DNA of 64,000 bases from Salipiger sp. CCB-MM3 (GTDB taxonomy: Bacteria; Pseudomonadota; Alphaproteobacteria; Rhodobacterales; Rhodobacteraceae): the NCBI RefSeq assembly GCF_001687105.1, contig NZ_CP014595.1:2803001-2867000 (forward strand), in the 5' to 3' direction. Both the position numbers and the translations under genes were made by a program. Below the pieces are notes generated by a model. It saw nothing but the letters and a program-made list of their open reading frames with translations, made no database searches and was not told the origin of the DNA. Of the stretch, positions 17,458 through 25,294 are shown in pieces (position 1 is the stretch's first letter; each line of letters opens with the position of its first letter).

Positions 17458-17967
17458 GCGGCACCTCCTGCGAATACTGACGAATTCGCGGGCATATTTT
17501 TTCCGCCCGCGTGTCCGCGGATTTGATCATTCCCGTGTAGCGAGAATAAATGCTTGCATAATTGCAACAGCATATAAAGATTATCAAAATTATAACTTTT
17601 CCACGGAATTTCGACCAGAAATGTCACCTCGCTTACACTGCGGTGGCGGAAAATTTCCTACAAGATGTTCACACCGCTTGGCGTGCGACTCGTGCGTTGC
17701 GGCGGTGTCTTGCGCGGGTTTACCCGCAAGAGGGTGAGGGTATACGAGTAACGGCTGTTTCAATTCCGGTCTTGGTCGATTTGGGCGCATCGGGTAAATT
17801 CCCGAAAGCTCGAAGCGCAGGGCGGGTTGAAACGGCCATTTACCTATTTCATTCTATAAAGATGACTGCTTTTATGAACGACGTTTGCAATAGCTTGCAA
17901 CTTTCCGCACATGACATGCGTGTTTTGTTCTTGCACAAGTCGTCAATCCGGGTAACGGACTGATCTC
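17458..17967 (+). promoter_or_regulatory. AT-rich gene-free stretch upstream of Crp/Fnr gene
   Basis: A 510-base stretch far richer in A+T than its neighbours. A frame of 133 codons runs through it (17562-17963) but has no family likeness or ribosome site, so it is not called. Visible structure: a near-palindrome TTGCATAATTGCAA (17552-17565), a direct repeat TTGCAATAGCTTGCAA (17885-17900), and a hairpin CTTGCGCGGGT/ACCCGCAAG (17709-17730). Probably an extended promoter/leader for the Crp/Fnr gene, possibly with autoregulation or a small RNA. The low G+C could also mark acquired DNA. Confidence 0.45.
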
Positions 17968-18627
17968 ATGACATCTTTGATCGATCATCAGGCGCTGCTT
18001 GGCTGTCCGCTCCTCGAAGGGCTGACGGTTGCGCAGAAAGAGGCCTTCCTCGCCGATTGTACCGTGCATCGCTTTGATGCGCCGACGGACATCCTCAAGC
18101 AGGGTGAGCCGACCCCGGTGTTCTACCTGATCGGTCGCGGCCGGGTCGAGGTGATCTATCTCGACAAGCAGGGCAATGCTGCGGTGGTGCATGTGGCCGA
18201 TCCCGGTGAAGTGCTGGGCGAGGTCGAAGGTCTGTCGGGCACGCGCTGCGCCTCGACCTGCCGGACGCTCCCGGATGCCATCGTGCTGTCGGCCACCGAC
18301 GAGCTGTTGTTCCGGCACATGCCGCCGCGGCTGATTGTGCGGAACACTGCCGCGATCCTGCAAAGCCGCCTGACACGCGACAACGAGCTGCGGGCCATTG
18401 CGCAGTTCTTCTCGGTCGAAGAGCGGCTGTGCATCTACCTGCATCAGTTCACCACCGACGAGCATCCCGAGGCGCGGCTCAGCCAGTCCTACCTTGCCGC
18501 CATGGTGGGGTGCTCGCGGCAGACCATCAACAAGCTGCTGGGTGATCTGCGCCGAGAGGGGATCATCGAGCTGCGGCGCGGTGCGATTCTTGTGCTGGAC
18601 CGCGAGCGGCTGAAGATCGACGTCTGA
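17968..18627 (+). CDS. Crp/Fnr family transcriptional regulator
   Basis: A 219-residue regulator with an N-terminal cyclic-nucleotide-binding fold (about residues 20-140: 'ILKQGEPTPVFYLIGRGRVE', 'GEVLGEVEGLSG') and a C-terminal winged helix-turn-helix (about 160-210: 'LSQSYLAAMVGCSRQTINKL'). The N-terminal cysteine cluster of oxygen-sensing Fnr is absent and the cAMP phosphate-binding signature is not clear, so the effector is unknown. It is preceded by a long AT-rich leader. Subfamily and target genes cannot be named from sequence. Confidence 0.88.
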   Translation: MTSLIDHQALLGCPLLEGLTVAQKEAFLADCTVHRFDAPTDILKQGEPTPVFYLIGRGRVEVIYLDKQGNAAVVHVADPGEVLGEVEGLSGTRCASTCRTLPDAIVLSATDELLFRHMPPRLIVRNTAAILQSRLTRDNELRAIAQFFSVEERLCIYLHQFTTDEHPEARLSQSYLAAMVGCSRQTINKLLGDLRREGIIELRRGAILVLDRERLKIDV

Positions 18628-18630
18628 GCC

Positions 18631-19215
18631 TCAGCCCCGCTGCAGCACCATCTTTCCACCCGCAATCTCCAGCCGGTCGAAACGCTGCAGATAGCTCATC
18701 CCAAGCAGAGAATTGTCCATCTCGCCGCCGTTGACATAGGCGGGCAGATCGCTGTCCGCGAACCGTCCGAGCGTGACCTTTTCAAGCCTCACCGGCGCGG
18801 TTTCGACAGAGCCATTGGCGGTGCGCGCGCGCGAATGGAAGATCAGCGCATCGGGATCCAGCCCGGCACGCTCGGCATCGCGGCGGGTCAGCACCACGCC
18901 ACTGGCGCCGGTGTCGACCACAAAGCGCACGGGCACGTCGTTGATCTGCAGGGTCAGGTAATAATGCCCGTCGGGCGCGCGCGGCAATTCGATCCGCCCG
19001 GTCTCGGCAAAGACCGACTGCTGCGGCAGGACCGTCTGACGGATGTCTCCCCAAAGGCCGATGGCCGCCAGCACCGCGACAAAGATCAGGCCCCAGGCCG
19101 CCAGTTGCTGCAATTTCTGACCGATGCGGCCCCGGTGCTGCACGAACATCCAGATCACCAGCGCCGTCAGCAACAGCCCCAGATAGCCCAGACGTCCGAT
19201 CTCATAGCCCGACAC
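18631..19215 (-). CDS. Retropepsin-like aspartic protease (TIGR02281 family)
   Basis: A 194-residue protein with two N-terminal transmembrane segments (residues 8-27 and 38-56) followed by a single-lobed pepsin-like domain. The catalytic motif is 'FVVDTGASGVVLTRRDAERA' near residue 100. The 'LLGMSYLQRFDRLEI' block near the C-terminus is the second conserved element. Such 'clan AA' proteases are found across Alphaproteobacteria and probably act as homodimers in the periplasm. The substrate is unknown. The gene is convergent with the Crp/Fnr gene, the stops being 3 bases apart. Confidence 0.88.
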   Translation of the reverse strand: MSGYEIGRLGYLGLLLTALVIWMFVQHRGRIGQKLQQLAAWGLIFVAVLAAIGLWGDIRQTVLPQQSVFAETGRIELPRAPDGHYYLTLQINDVPVRFVVDTGASGVVLTRRDAERAGLDPDALIFHSRARTANGSVETAPVRLEKVTLGRFADSDLPAYVNGGEMDNSLLGMSYLQRFDRLEIAGGKMVLQRG

Positions 19216-19302
19216 GGCGCGCTCCTTCTGTCATTGGGTTAATGTAGGGGGTCTTGCGGCAGCTTACGAGTCCCGCGTGGGGCGGCATCTCGCGGCAGGA
19301 GC

Positions 19303-19926
19303 CTAGAACACGCCGGACCAGTCGATGCCGCGGATGCCGTCGATGACAAACTGCACCGAAAGCGCCGCCAGCAGCATGCCGAAGAGCCGGGTGATCACCA
19401 CGATGCCCACATGGCCAAGTGCGCGCTCCATCGGGCCCGCCACAAGGAAACAGCCCAGCACCATCAGCAGCACGACGCCCAGAACGCCCAGCACCATGGC
19501 GGTCTCGAGCGCGCCGTCCGACTGGCCCATCAGCAGGATGATCGAGGCGATGGCGCCAGGACCGGCGATCAGGGGAATGGCGATGGGAAACACCGAAGGG
19601 TCGGGCATCACCTCATCCTCGACCTTATCCTCGCGGCGCTTGGTGCGCCGCTCGAACAGCATGTCGAGCGCGGTCAGGAACAGCAGCAGCCCGCCCGAGA
19701 TGCGGAAGGCGGGCATGGAGATGCCGATGAAGCCCAGCACCGCCTCGCCGAAGAAGGCAAAGAGCATCAGGATCACCAGCGCGGTGATACAGGCGCGAAT
19801 GCCCACAGCCCGGCGATGCGCGCTGTCCGCCCCTTGGGTCAGCGCGATGAACACCGGGGTCAACCCGATCGGGTCGATCACCACGAAAAGCGTGGCGAAG
19901 GCGCTGATGAGAAAGGCCATGTCCAT
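19303..19926 (-). CDS. MarC family integral membrane protein
   Basis: A 207-residue hydrophobic protein with about six transmembrane segments. It starts 'MAFLISAFATLFVVIDPIGL' and contains 'GLLLFLTALDMLF' and 'FPIAIPLIAGPGAI', typical of the MarC/UPF0056 family. Despite the name, these proteins are not proven multidrug exporters and their substrate is unknown. It is transcribed on the minus strand after the ABC-F gene, with 49 bases between. Confidence 0.9.
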   Translation of the reverse strand: MDMAFLISAFATLFVVIDPIGLTPVFIALTQGADSAHRRAVGIRACITALVILMLFAFFGEAVLGFIGISMPAFRISGGLLLFLTALDMLFERRTKRREDKVEDEVMPDPSVFPIAIPLIAGPGAIASIILLMGQSDGALETAMVLGVLGVVLLMVLGCFLVAGPMERALGHVGIVVITRLFGMLLAALSVQFVIDGIRGIDWSGVF

Positions 19927-19975
19927 GACTAAGGGCTATGGGCTCGACGCCCGCCTGTCCAGAGAAACGAAGGGC

Positions 19976-21850
19976 TCAGCTGGCCTGAGCGGTCTCCAGC
20001 TTCTCCATCGCCGCCTCCCACAGCGCCTCGGCGCGGTGCAGCCCGTCCATGACTTCCGCATATTTGCGGTTCCAAGTCTCCAGCTCTCCGGCGCGGCCAT
20101 CCTCATAGAGCGCGGGATCGGCCAGTTTCTTGGCCAGCTTCTCACGCATCTCTTCGATCTTGCCGACCCGTTCCTCGCATTTGCGCGCCTCCGAGCGCAG
20201 CGCCTGCATCTCGTCGCGGCTCGGGCGCTTGGGCTTGGCGGCGGCGGCCTTTTCGGCAGCCTTTGCCGCCTTGCCGGGTTTCTCGGGCTTGTCCTGCGTC
20301 AGCAGCAGCTTGCGGTAGGCTTCGAGGTCTTCCTCATAGGGCGTCACCGTGCCGTCCTTGACCAGCCACAGCCGGTCGGCGACCAGCCCCAGCAGGTGCA
20401 TGTCGTGCGACACGAGGATCACCGCGCCGGAATAGGCGGTGAGCGCCTCGACCAGCGCCTCGCGGCTTTCGATGTCGAGGTGGTTGGTCGGCTCGTCGAG
20501 GATCAGCATATGCGGCGCATCGAGCGTCGCCAGCAACAGCGACAGACGCGCCTTCTGCCCGCCCGAGAGGCGGCCGACTTCCGTCTCCGCCTGATCGGCG
20601 CCAAGCCCGAAGCCCGCCAGTTGCGCACGCAGCTTCGGCGGCGCGGTCTCGGGGCGCTCGCGCTGCAAGTGCTGCAGCGGGGTCTCGACGAGATGCAGCT
20701 CGTCCACCTGATGCTGGGCGAAATAGCCGATGCGCAGTTTCGAGCTCGACGTCATCTTGCCGCCCATCAGATCCAGCCGCCCGGCAAAGAGCTTCGACAG
20801 CGTCGACTTGCCCTGACCGTTGCGGCCCAGCAGCGCGATGCGGTCGTCCTGATCGATGCGCAGCGACAGTTTGCGCAGCACGACGGTCTCGCCATAGCCG
20901 GTGGAGGCATCCTCCAGCGCCAGAATGGGCGGCGACAGCTCGTCGGGCTGCGGAAAGGTGAAGACGCGCTTTGCCACATCCTCGGGGGCGGTGATCCGCT
21001 CCATCTTCTCCAGCATCTTCACCCGCGCCTGCGCCTGCCGGGCCTTCGAGGCCTTGGCGCGGAAACGGTCGACGAATTTCTGCAGGTGGGCGCGGCGGTC
21101 GTCCTGCTTCTTGGCCATGGCGGCCTGCACCGCACGGCGCTCGGCGCGGGTGCGGGCGAACGTGTCGTAATTGCCCTGATAGAGCACCAGCTTGCGGTCT
21201 TCGAGATGCAGGATCGCACCGACGGCCCGGTTCAGCAGGCCGCGGTCGTGGCTGATCACGATGACCGTATGCGGGTAGCTCTGCAAATAGCTCTCGAGCC
21301 AGAGCGCGCCTTCGAGGTCGAGGTAGTTGGTCGGCTCGTCGAGCAGCAGCAGGTCGGGCTCGGCAAAGAGCACGCCCGCAAGTGCCACGCGCATCCGCCA
21401 GCCGCCCGAGAAATCCGAGCAGGGGCGCTGTTGCGCCGCCTCGTCAAAGCCAAGGCCCTTGAGGATGGTGGCGGCGCGCGCCTCGGCAGACCACGCGTCG
21501 ATATCCGCCAGCCGCGTCTGCACCTCGGCGATACGATGCGCGTCGGTGGCGGTCTCGGCCTCGGCCATCAGCGCGGCGCGTTCAAGATCGCAGGCTAGAA
21601 CCGTCTCGATCAGCGAGACATCCGAGGCCGGCGCCTCCTGCGCAACGCCGCCGATCTTGGCGCGGGCGGGCAGCTCAAGCTCGCCGCCGTCGAGCGTCAG
21701 CTCGCCGCGGATCAGGCGGAAGAGCGTGGTCTTGCCAGCGCCATTGGGGCCGACGAGGCCGACCTTGTGGCCGGCGGGAATCACGGCAGAGGCTTCCTCG
21801 AGCAGAGGGCGGCCTTCGACGGAATAGGAGATGTCTCGAATACTCAGCAT
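19976..21850 (-). CDS. ABC-F family ATP-binding protein
   Basis: A 624-residue soluble protein with two ABC ATPase domains and no membrane domain. The first has Walker A 'GPNGAGKTT' (about residue 36) and 'FSGGWRMRVAL' as signature. The second has 'GRNGQGKST' and 'LSGGQKARLSLLL' followed by 'LILDEPTNHLDIES'. A charged linker between them and a C-terminal Lys/Ala-rich coiled region complete the ABC-F architecture. These act on ribosomes (translation factor or protection), not transport. The start 'MLSIRDISYSVEGRPL' is preferred; an in-frame ATG at 21862 adds four residues. It is closest in layout to Uup/YheS-type members. Confidence 0.92.
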   Translation of the reverse strand: MLSIRDISYSVEGRPLLEEASAVIPAGHKVGLVGPNGAGKTTLFRLIRGELTLDGGELELPARAKIGGVAQEAPASDVSLIETVLACDLERAALMAEAETATDAHRIAEVQTRLADIDAWSAEARAATILKGLGFDEAAQQRPCSDFSGGWRMRVALAGVLFAEPDLLLLDEPTNYLDLEGALWLESYLQSYPHTVIVISHDRGLLNRAVGAILHLEDRKLVLYQGNYDTFARTRAERRAVQAAMAKKQDDRRAHLQKFVDRFRAKASKARQAQARVKMLEKMERITAPEDVAKRVFTFPQPDELSPPILALEDASTGYGETVVLRKLSLRIDQDDRIALLGRNGQGKSTLSKLFAGRLDLMGGKMTSSSKLRIGYFAQHQVDELHLVETPLQHLQRERPETAPPKLRAQLAGFGLGADQAETEVGRLSGGQKARLSLLLATLDAPHMLILDEPTNHLDIESREALVEALTAYSGAVILVSHDMHLLGLVADRLWLVKDGTVTPYEEDLEAYRKLLLTQDKPEKPGKAAKAAEKAAAAKPKRPSRDEMQALRSEARKCEERVGKIEEMREKLAKKLADPALYEDGRAGELETWNRKYAEVMDGLHRAEALWEAAMEKLETAQAS

Positions 21851-21947
21851 GAGGCTGCCCATAGCAGAGGCCGCGGGCGGGCAACATCCCCCTTTGCACG
21901 CATAGCGCCTTTGCCGGGGCGCGCCTCCCGGCGGTCACGTCGCGCGG

Positions 21948-22050
21948 TGCGTATTTTCAAAGAGAAGAAGACCAAGGGGCGTCCGCTTCTTCTCTTTACA
22001 AATACGCCGGGGTGAATTGGCCGCAGGCCAAGAGGGGCAGCGCCCCTTTT
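21948..22050. repeat. Dispersed GCGTATTT...AGAAGAAG hairpin element, full copy
   Basis: The left arm (21949-21970) starts GCGTATTT and ends AGAGAAGAAG. After a 16-base loop the right arm (21987-22008) is its near-exact complement, ending AAATACGC. Then follow GGGG, a short inverted repeat TTGGCCGCAGGCCAA, and AGGGGCAGCGCCCC plus a T-run. It lies between the ABC-F gene and ndk (divergent) and takes up much of the 324-base gap there. The terminal hairpin with T-run could end transcription rightwards. Confidence 0.8.
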
Positions 22051-22174
22051 TTGCCTATCAATGAGGCATCGGCGGGCAGCAGGGTCTTCCCAATCCATCA
22101 ACCCCATGGTAACGCCCTGCGCAGAGAATACTGGCCGGGCCGTCGCCCGGCCTTGCGATATTGGAGAGACCAAA

Positions 22175-22597
22175 ATGGCCGTCGAACGCACCCTGTCGAT
22201 CATCAAGCCCGACGCAACCCGCCGCAACCTGACCGGCAAGATCAACGCCAAGTTCGAAGAAGCTGGCCTGCGCATCGTCGCGCAGAAGCGCATCCAGCTG
22301 ACCCCGGCACAGGCCGGCGAGTTCTACAAGGTCCACGCCGAGCGTCCGTTCTACGGCGAGCTGTGCGAATTCATGGCCTCCGAGCCGGTCGTCGTGCAGG
22401 TGCTGGAAGGTGAAGGCGCAATCGCCAAGAACCGTGAAGTGATGGGCGCCACCAACCCGGCAGACGCCGCAGAGGGCACCATCCGCGCAGAGTTCGCCGA
22501 GTCGGTCGGCGAGAACTCGGTGCACGGTTCGGACGCGCCGGAAACCGCCGCCGAAGAGATCGCCTACTTCTTCTCGGGCCTCGAGCTCGTCGGCTGA
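22175..22597 (+). CDS. ndk: Nucleoside diphosphate kinase
   Basis: A 140-residue enzyme that transfers the gamma phosphate between nucleoside triphosphates and diphosphates. It starts '[18 protein letters not shown]'. The active-site His sits in '[20 protein letters not shown]', the classic NSVHGSD signature at about residues 115-121. Length is exactly that of bacterial Ndk. GGAGAG precedes the ATG. A strong terminator follows at 22637. Confidence 0.98.
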   Translation: MAVERTLSIIKPDATRRNLTGKINAKFEEAGLRIVAQKRIQLTPAQAGEFYKVHAERPFYGELCEFMASEPVVVQVLEGEGAIAKNREVMGATNPADAAEGTIRAEFAESVGENSVHGSDAPETAAEEIAYFFSGLELVG

Positions 22598-22636
22598 GCG
22601 ATTTCGCTCACCCCGGTCGTGAGACCGAAACATACG

Positions 22637-22664
22637 AAAGGGCGCCCCTCGGGGCGCCCTTTTG
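22637..22664 (+). terminator. Rho-independent terminator after ndk
   Basis: AAAGGGCGCCCC-TC-GGGGCGCCCTTTTG: a 12-base perfect stem flanked by A-run and T-run, so bidirectional. It probably also serves the convergent DUF4112 gene. Confidence 0.9.
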
Positions 22665-22699
22665 CGTTTGGCAGGTTCATCTGGCGCGGCAATGCAGCG

Positions 22700-23101
22700 T
22701 CAGGCAACTGCAGGGCGAACAGGCCTTGCGGGGCCGCTGCCCGCTGCCGCCACGCGGCTCTGCGCCCAGTCGCGCAGCAGCATGGCGTTGCGGGTATTGG
22801 CGCGGTAGCCGATGTCGAGAATATCGCCCACCAGCGGCAGCAAACCGACGATCCAGTCGACCGCGATATTGCCGCCCATCTGCGCCAGCAGCGGCGCGGG
22901 CGCGCCCATCTCGCGGGCCTCTTTCACGATCCAGACCGCCGGCGCGAGGGCGAGCGTGTCACCCACGCCGGGCACGAGGCCCAGCACCGCGTCCCAGCCG
23001 AACCGGATCGGCGTGAAGGGGATGCGGTAGGCCCGGTCCATGCGCCGTGCCCAGCGATCGATGCGGTCGAGCCGCGCGAGATCAGACTGTGAAATGCTCA
23101 T
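22700..23101 (-). CDS. DUF4112 domain protein
   Basis: A 133-residue protein. The core 'PIRFGWDAVLGLVPGVGDTL' and 'VDWIVGLLPLVGDILDIGYR' are the two hallmark segments of DUF4112, each a hydrophobic stretch with a G-V/L-G-D turn. Probably a small membrane-associated protein of unknown function. It lies 18 bases from the Pmp3-type gene on the same strand, so the two may be co-transcribed. Confidence 0.85.
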   Translation of the reverse strand: MSISQSDLARLDRIDRWARRMDRAYRIPFTPIRFGWDAVLGLVPGVGDTLALAPAVWIVKEAREMGAPAPLLAQMGGNIAVDWIVGLLPLVGDILDIGYRANTRNAMLLRDWAQSRVAAAGSGPARPVRPAVA

Positions 23102-23119
23102 GGCTGGGGCCCTCCGCGC

Positions 23120-23299
23120 TTACACGCTCTGCTGCTTGGGGCCGGTGCGCGCGATGATCCAGATGGCGTGCACGATGCCCGGGATATAGCCGAGGATGGT
23201 CAGCAGGATGTTGATCCAGAAATGCTTGCCCAGACCCACCTGCAGAAAGACGCCGAGGGGGGGAAGAATGATCGAGAGGATGATGCGGATCAGGTCCAT
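23120..23299 (-). CDS. YqaE/Pmp3 family small membrane protein
   Basis: A 59-residue protein consisting of two transmembrane segments ('IRIILSIILPPLGVFLQVGL' and 'INILLTILGYIPGIVHAIWI'). This is the typical UPF0057/Pmp3 fold, seen in stress-induced small membrane proteins from bacteria to plants. The ATG at 23299 fits the family start 'MDLIRI'; the open frame upstream adds 16 unrelated residues. Possible role in membrane potential or salt stress, by family only. Confidence 0.9.
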   Translation of the reverse strand: MDLIRIILSIILPPLGVFLQVGLGKHFWINILLTILGYIPGIVHAIWIIARTGPKQQSV

Positions 23300-23419
23300 G
23301 TCAGTCTCCGTTGCGGTTGTGTTCGTCGTTGCAGGGCCAACACGCAAACTCGGGGGCTGGTTCCTTGAGGGTCGATGGAATGCGCCTCAAGGTATTGAAA
23401 TATATTTAAATAATGTGAT

Positions 23420-23767
23420 TTAGCGGGTTTTCTTGCCGGGGTCTACGACGCCGATCTCGTCAAGGATCGCCTCGATCCCGGAGAGCGGGGCTTGGGCTGT
23501 GTGCTCTGCGACCAGCGCGTCGAACCGCAGGCGCAGGGCCTCTTTCTCCTTGCCGCGGCAATCGTTCCACGGACGCCCCTGCAGCGCCATATGCAGCACG
23601 TAATAGCCGATGAAATGCGGCTTGGTGCCTTGGGCGAGAAGCCGCCCGTAAGCGGCATCCGCGCCGATCTCGCGCAGGGTTTCGGCGTCGGGAATGCCCG
23701 CGTTTATGCAGGCGCCCTCCATCGCGGGCCCAAGGTTGCGGATGCTCGAGATCGGTGTGCCGGACAT
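23420..23767 (-). CDS. TfoX/Sxy C-terminal domain protein
   Basis: A 115-residue protein. 'ISSIRNLGPAMEGACINAGI' and 'LREIGADAAYGRLLAQG' are the TfoX C-terminal domain hallmark (a helix-hairpin-helix-like region). The N-terminal domain found in enterobacterial and Pasteurellaceae TfoX/Sxy competence regulators is absent. A competence role cannot be assumed. It lies 18 bases downstream of the aminotransferase gene on the same strand. Confidence 0.82.
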   Translation of the reverse strand: MSGTPISSIRNLGPAMEGACINAGIPDAETLREIGADAAYGRLLAQGTKPHFIGYYVLHMALQGRPWNDCRGKEKEALRLRFDALVAEHTAQAPLSGIEAILDEIGVVDPGKKTR

Positions 23768-23785
23768 GCGCTAGGCTGCCATTGC

Positions 23786-24973
23786 TCAGGCGGCCTTGGC
23801 GAGACCGGCGGCGAAACCGGCCAGCGTCGAGAGCGCCTCGGAAAACTGCGCGTCGGGCAGGGTGAGCGCGACGCGGATGAAGCCCGCTGCCGAGGGGCCG
23901 AAGCTCTCGCCCGGCATGACCGCAATGCGGTGCGCGTCGAGCAGAGCGTCGGCGAAAGCGATGCCGGAAAGGCCGGTCGCGCGCACGTCGAGGAAGAGAT
24001 ACATGGCGCCGCCCGAGGGCACGAGGCCAACGGTGGTCTGCGCGGCGAGGATGCCCTGCGCCAGCGCGCGGCGGCGGCGGAACGGCTCGGCGACGCGCGG
24101 CTCCAGCGTGGCATCCGCGGTGAGCGCATAAAGCGCGGCGTCCTGAATGTAGCCGGGCACGCCGTAGGTGGTGTTGGTGGCCAGATCGATCAGCGCCGAG
24201 ATCGCCGCTTCGGGCGCGATCAGCCAGCCGATGCGGCTGCCGGTCATCGCGTGGCTTTTCGACAGCGAGCCGATCACCATGGTGCGCTCGGCCATGCCGG
24301 GCAGGGCGCGGGGGCTGAGGTGGGCGCCCTCCCAGATCTGCGTGTCGTAGACCTCGTCGGAGATCACCCAGAGGTCCTGCTCTCGTGCCAAATCGGCGAT
24401 GCCGGTCAGCGTTTCGCGGGGGTAGACCGCGCCGGTGGGGTTGTTGGGCGTGTTGATCAGCAGCGAGCTTGCGCCGCTGGCGACGGCGCTGCGGCGCAGG
24501 TCGGCAGGATCGGGAAAGAAGCTGCGCTCGGGGCGGGTCTGCACGCTGTGGGGGATCGCCCCGGCGGCGCGGATGGTGCCGGGATAGGTGACGTAATGCG
24601 GCTCGACCATCAGCGCGGCGCCGCCCGGAGTGCAGGCCGCCATATGCGCGGCGAAAAGCGCCGACTGACCACCGGGGGTGACCAGCACGTTCGCGCGCGT
24701 GGTCGGCACGCCGCTGCGCTCGGTGACCCGCGCGGCGATGGCATCGCGCAGCGCAGGGGTGCCGGGAACCACCGCATAGCCGGTGTGCCCGGCGCTGGCG
24801 GCGCGGTGCATCTCGGCAAGAATCGCGGGATCGGTCTTTGTGTCGGGCTCGCCGATGGTCAGCTCGGTGACCGGCTGCCCTGCGGCGACCAGCGCGCGGG
24901 CCTTGTAGAAGATCTCCCAGCCGTCGCCGCCCCCGGCGTTGAGAGAGGTGATGCGGCTGGAAAGGGTCGGCAT
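23786..24973 (-). CDS. Class I/II pyridoxal-phosphate aminotransferase
   Basis: A 395-residue fold-type I aminotransferase. 'INTPNNPTGAVYP' is the conserved Asn-containing PLP-binding loop, 'WVISDEVYD' carries the Asp/Tyr pair, and the Schiff-base lysine is about residue 239 in 'GSLSKSHAMTGSRIGW'. The frame is open for about 290 codons upstream, but the family start is 'MPTLSSRITSL' at 24973. The amino donor and acceptor cannot be named; it resembles aspartate/valine-pyruvate-type enzymes. It diverges from the GTA cluster. Confidence 0.9.
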   Translation of the reverse strand: MPTLSSRITSLNAGGGDGWEIFYKARALVAAGQPVTELTIGEPDTKTDPAILAEMHRAASAGHTGYAVVPGTPALRDAIAARVTERSGVPTTRANVLVTPGGQSALFAAHMAACTPGGAALMVEPHYVTYPGTIRAAGAIPHSVQTRPERSFFPDPADLRRSAVASGASSLLINTPNNPTGAVYPRETLTGIADLAREQDLWVISDEVYDTQIWEGAHLSPRALPGMAERTMVIGSLSKSHAMTGSRIGWLIAPEAAISALIDLATNTTYGVPGYIQDAALYALTADATLEPRVAEPFRRRRALAQGILAAQTTVGLVPSGGAMYLFLDVRATGLSGIAFADALLDAHRIAVMPGESFGPSAAGFIRVALTLPDAQFSEALSTLAGFAAGLAKAA

Positions 24974-25086
24974 GGCGCGGCTCCGGACTGTGCTATGGGT
25001 GACTTTGTGCCAGAGCGTCCGGGGGGCGGCAAGAGCGTAGGGGGCGCGTTGGAGCGGGCGCTGCGGTGGTCTATTATTATCAATCA

Positions 25087-25101
25087 TTAACAGTGGTTTA
25101 G
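25087..25101 (+). promoter_or_regulatory. CtrA-like site upstream of GTA cluster
   Basis: TTAA-CAGTGGT-TTAG, one mismatch from the CtrA full site TTAA-N7-TTAA. It is 25 bases upstream of a promoter-like TTGACT and about 195 bases before GTA g1. In Rhodobacter capsulatus the GTA promoter is activated by GafA, itself under CtrA. Direct CtrA binding here is a hypothesis. Confidence 0.3.
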
Positions 25102-25125
25102 ATATGCTCCGTGCGGCCCGGTAAC

Positions 25126-25154
25126 TTGACTTGGCGTGCGCTGCCGCGTAGCTT
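25126..25154 (+). promoter_or_regulatory. Candidate promoter of GTA leader
   Basis: TTGACT, a 17-base spacer, then TAGCTT. The -35-like box is good and the -10 weak, but the position fits a short transcript ending at the terminator at 25215 or reading through into g1. Confidence 0.35.
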
Positions 25155-25161
25155 TTTAGAC

Positions 25162-25197
25162 ATGCTGGACGAATTGAGCAGGCGGCCCCGGGGGTGA
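25162..25197 (+). other. Possible 11-codon leader reading frame before GTA g1
   Basis: ATG...TGA encoding MLDELSRRPRG, its last codons lying inside the 5' arm of the terminator hairpin at 25182-25210. Such overlap is the layout of translational attenuators. No clear ribosome site is seen, so this is speculative. Confidence 0.25.
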
Positions 25198-25215
25198 TCC
25201 CGGTGGCCGTTTTTT
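25182..25215 (+). terminator. Rho-independent terminator in GTA leader
   Basis: A GC-rich stem from GGCCCCGGG to CCCGGTGGCC with loop GGTGAT, followed by TTTTTT (25210-25215). No plus-strand gene ends upstream, because the neighbour is on the minus strand. It must therefore end a short leader or small RNA starting after about 25100. A second hairpin (GGCCTGC/GCAGGCC, 25225-25254) with an A-rich loop follows before g1. Confidence 0.65.
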
Positions 25216-25294
25216 CGTTTGGCGGGCCTGCATCCAAAAAAACCAAAGCAGGCCGAGCAGAGGCACTTTCCACAGGCAAGAAAGGTATCGAGCC

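Noticed and set aside
17562..17963. 133-codon frame in the AT-rich leader of the Crp/Fnr gene
   Set aside because: No ribosome site, no family likeness, and palindromic repeats inside it suggest regulatory DNA.
19325..21598. Plus-strand open frame opposite MarC and ABC-F genes
   Set aside because: It spans two real genes and their gap on the other strand, with no family features.
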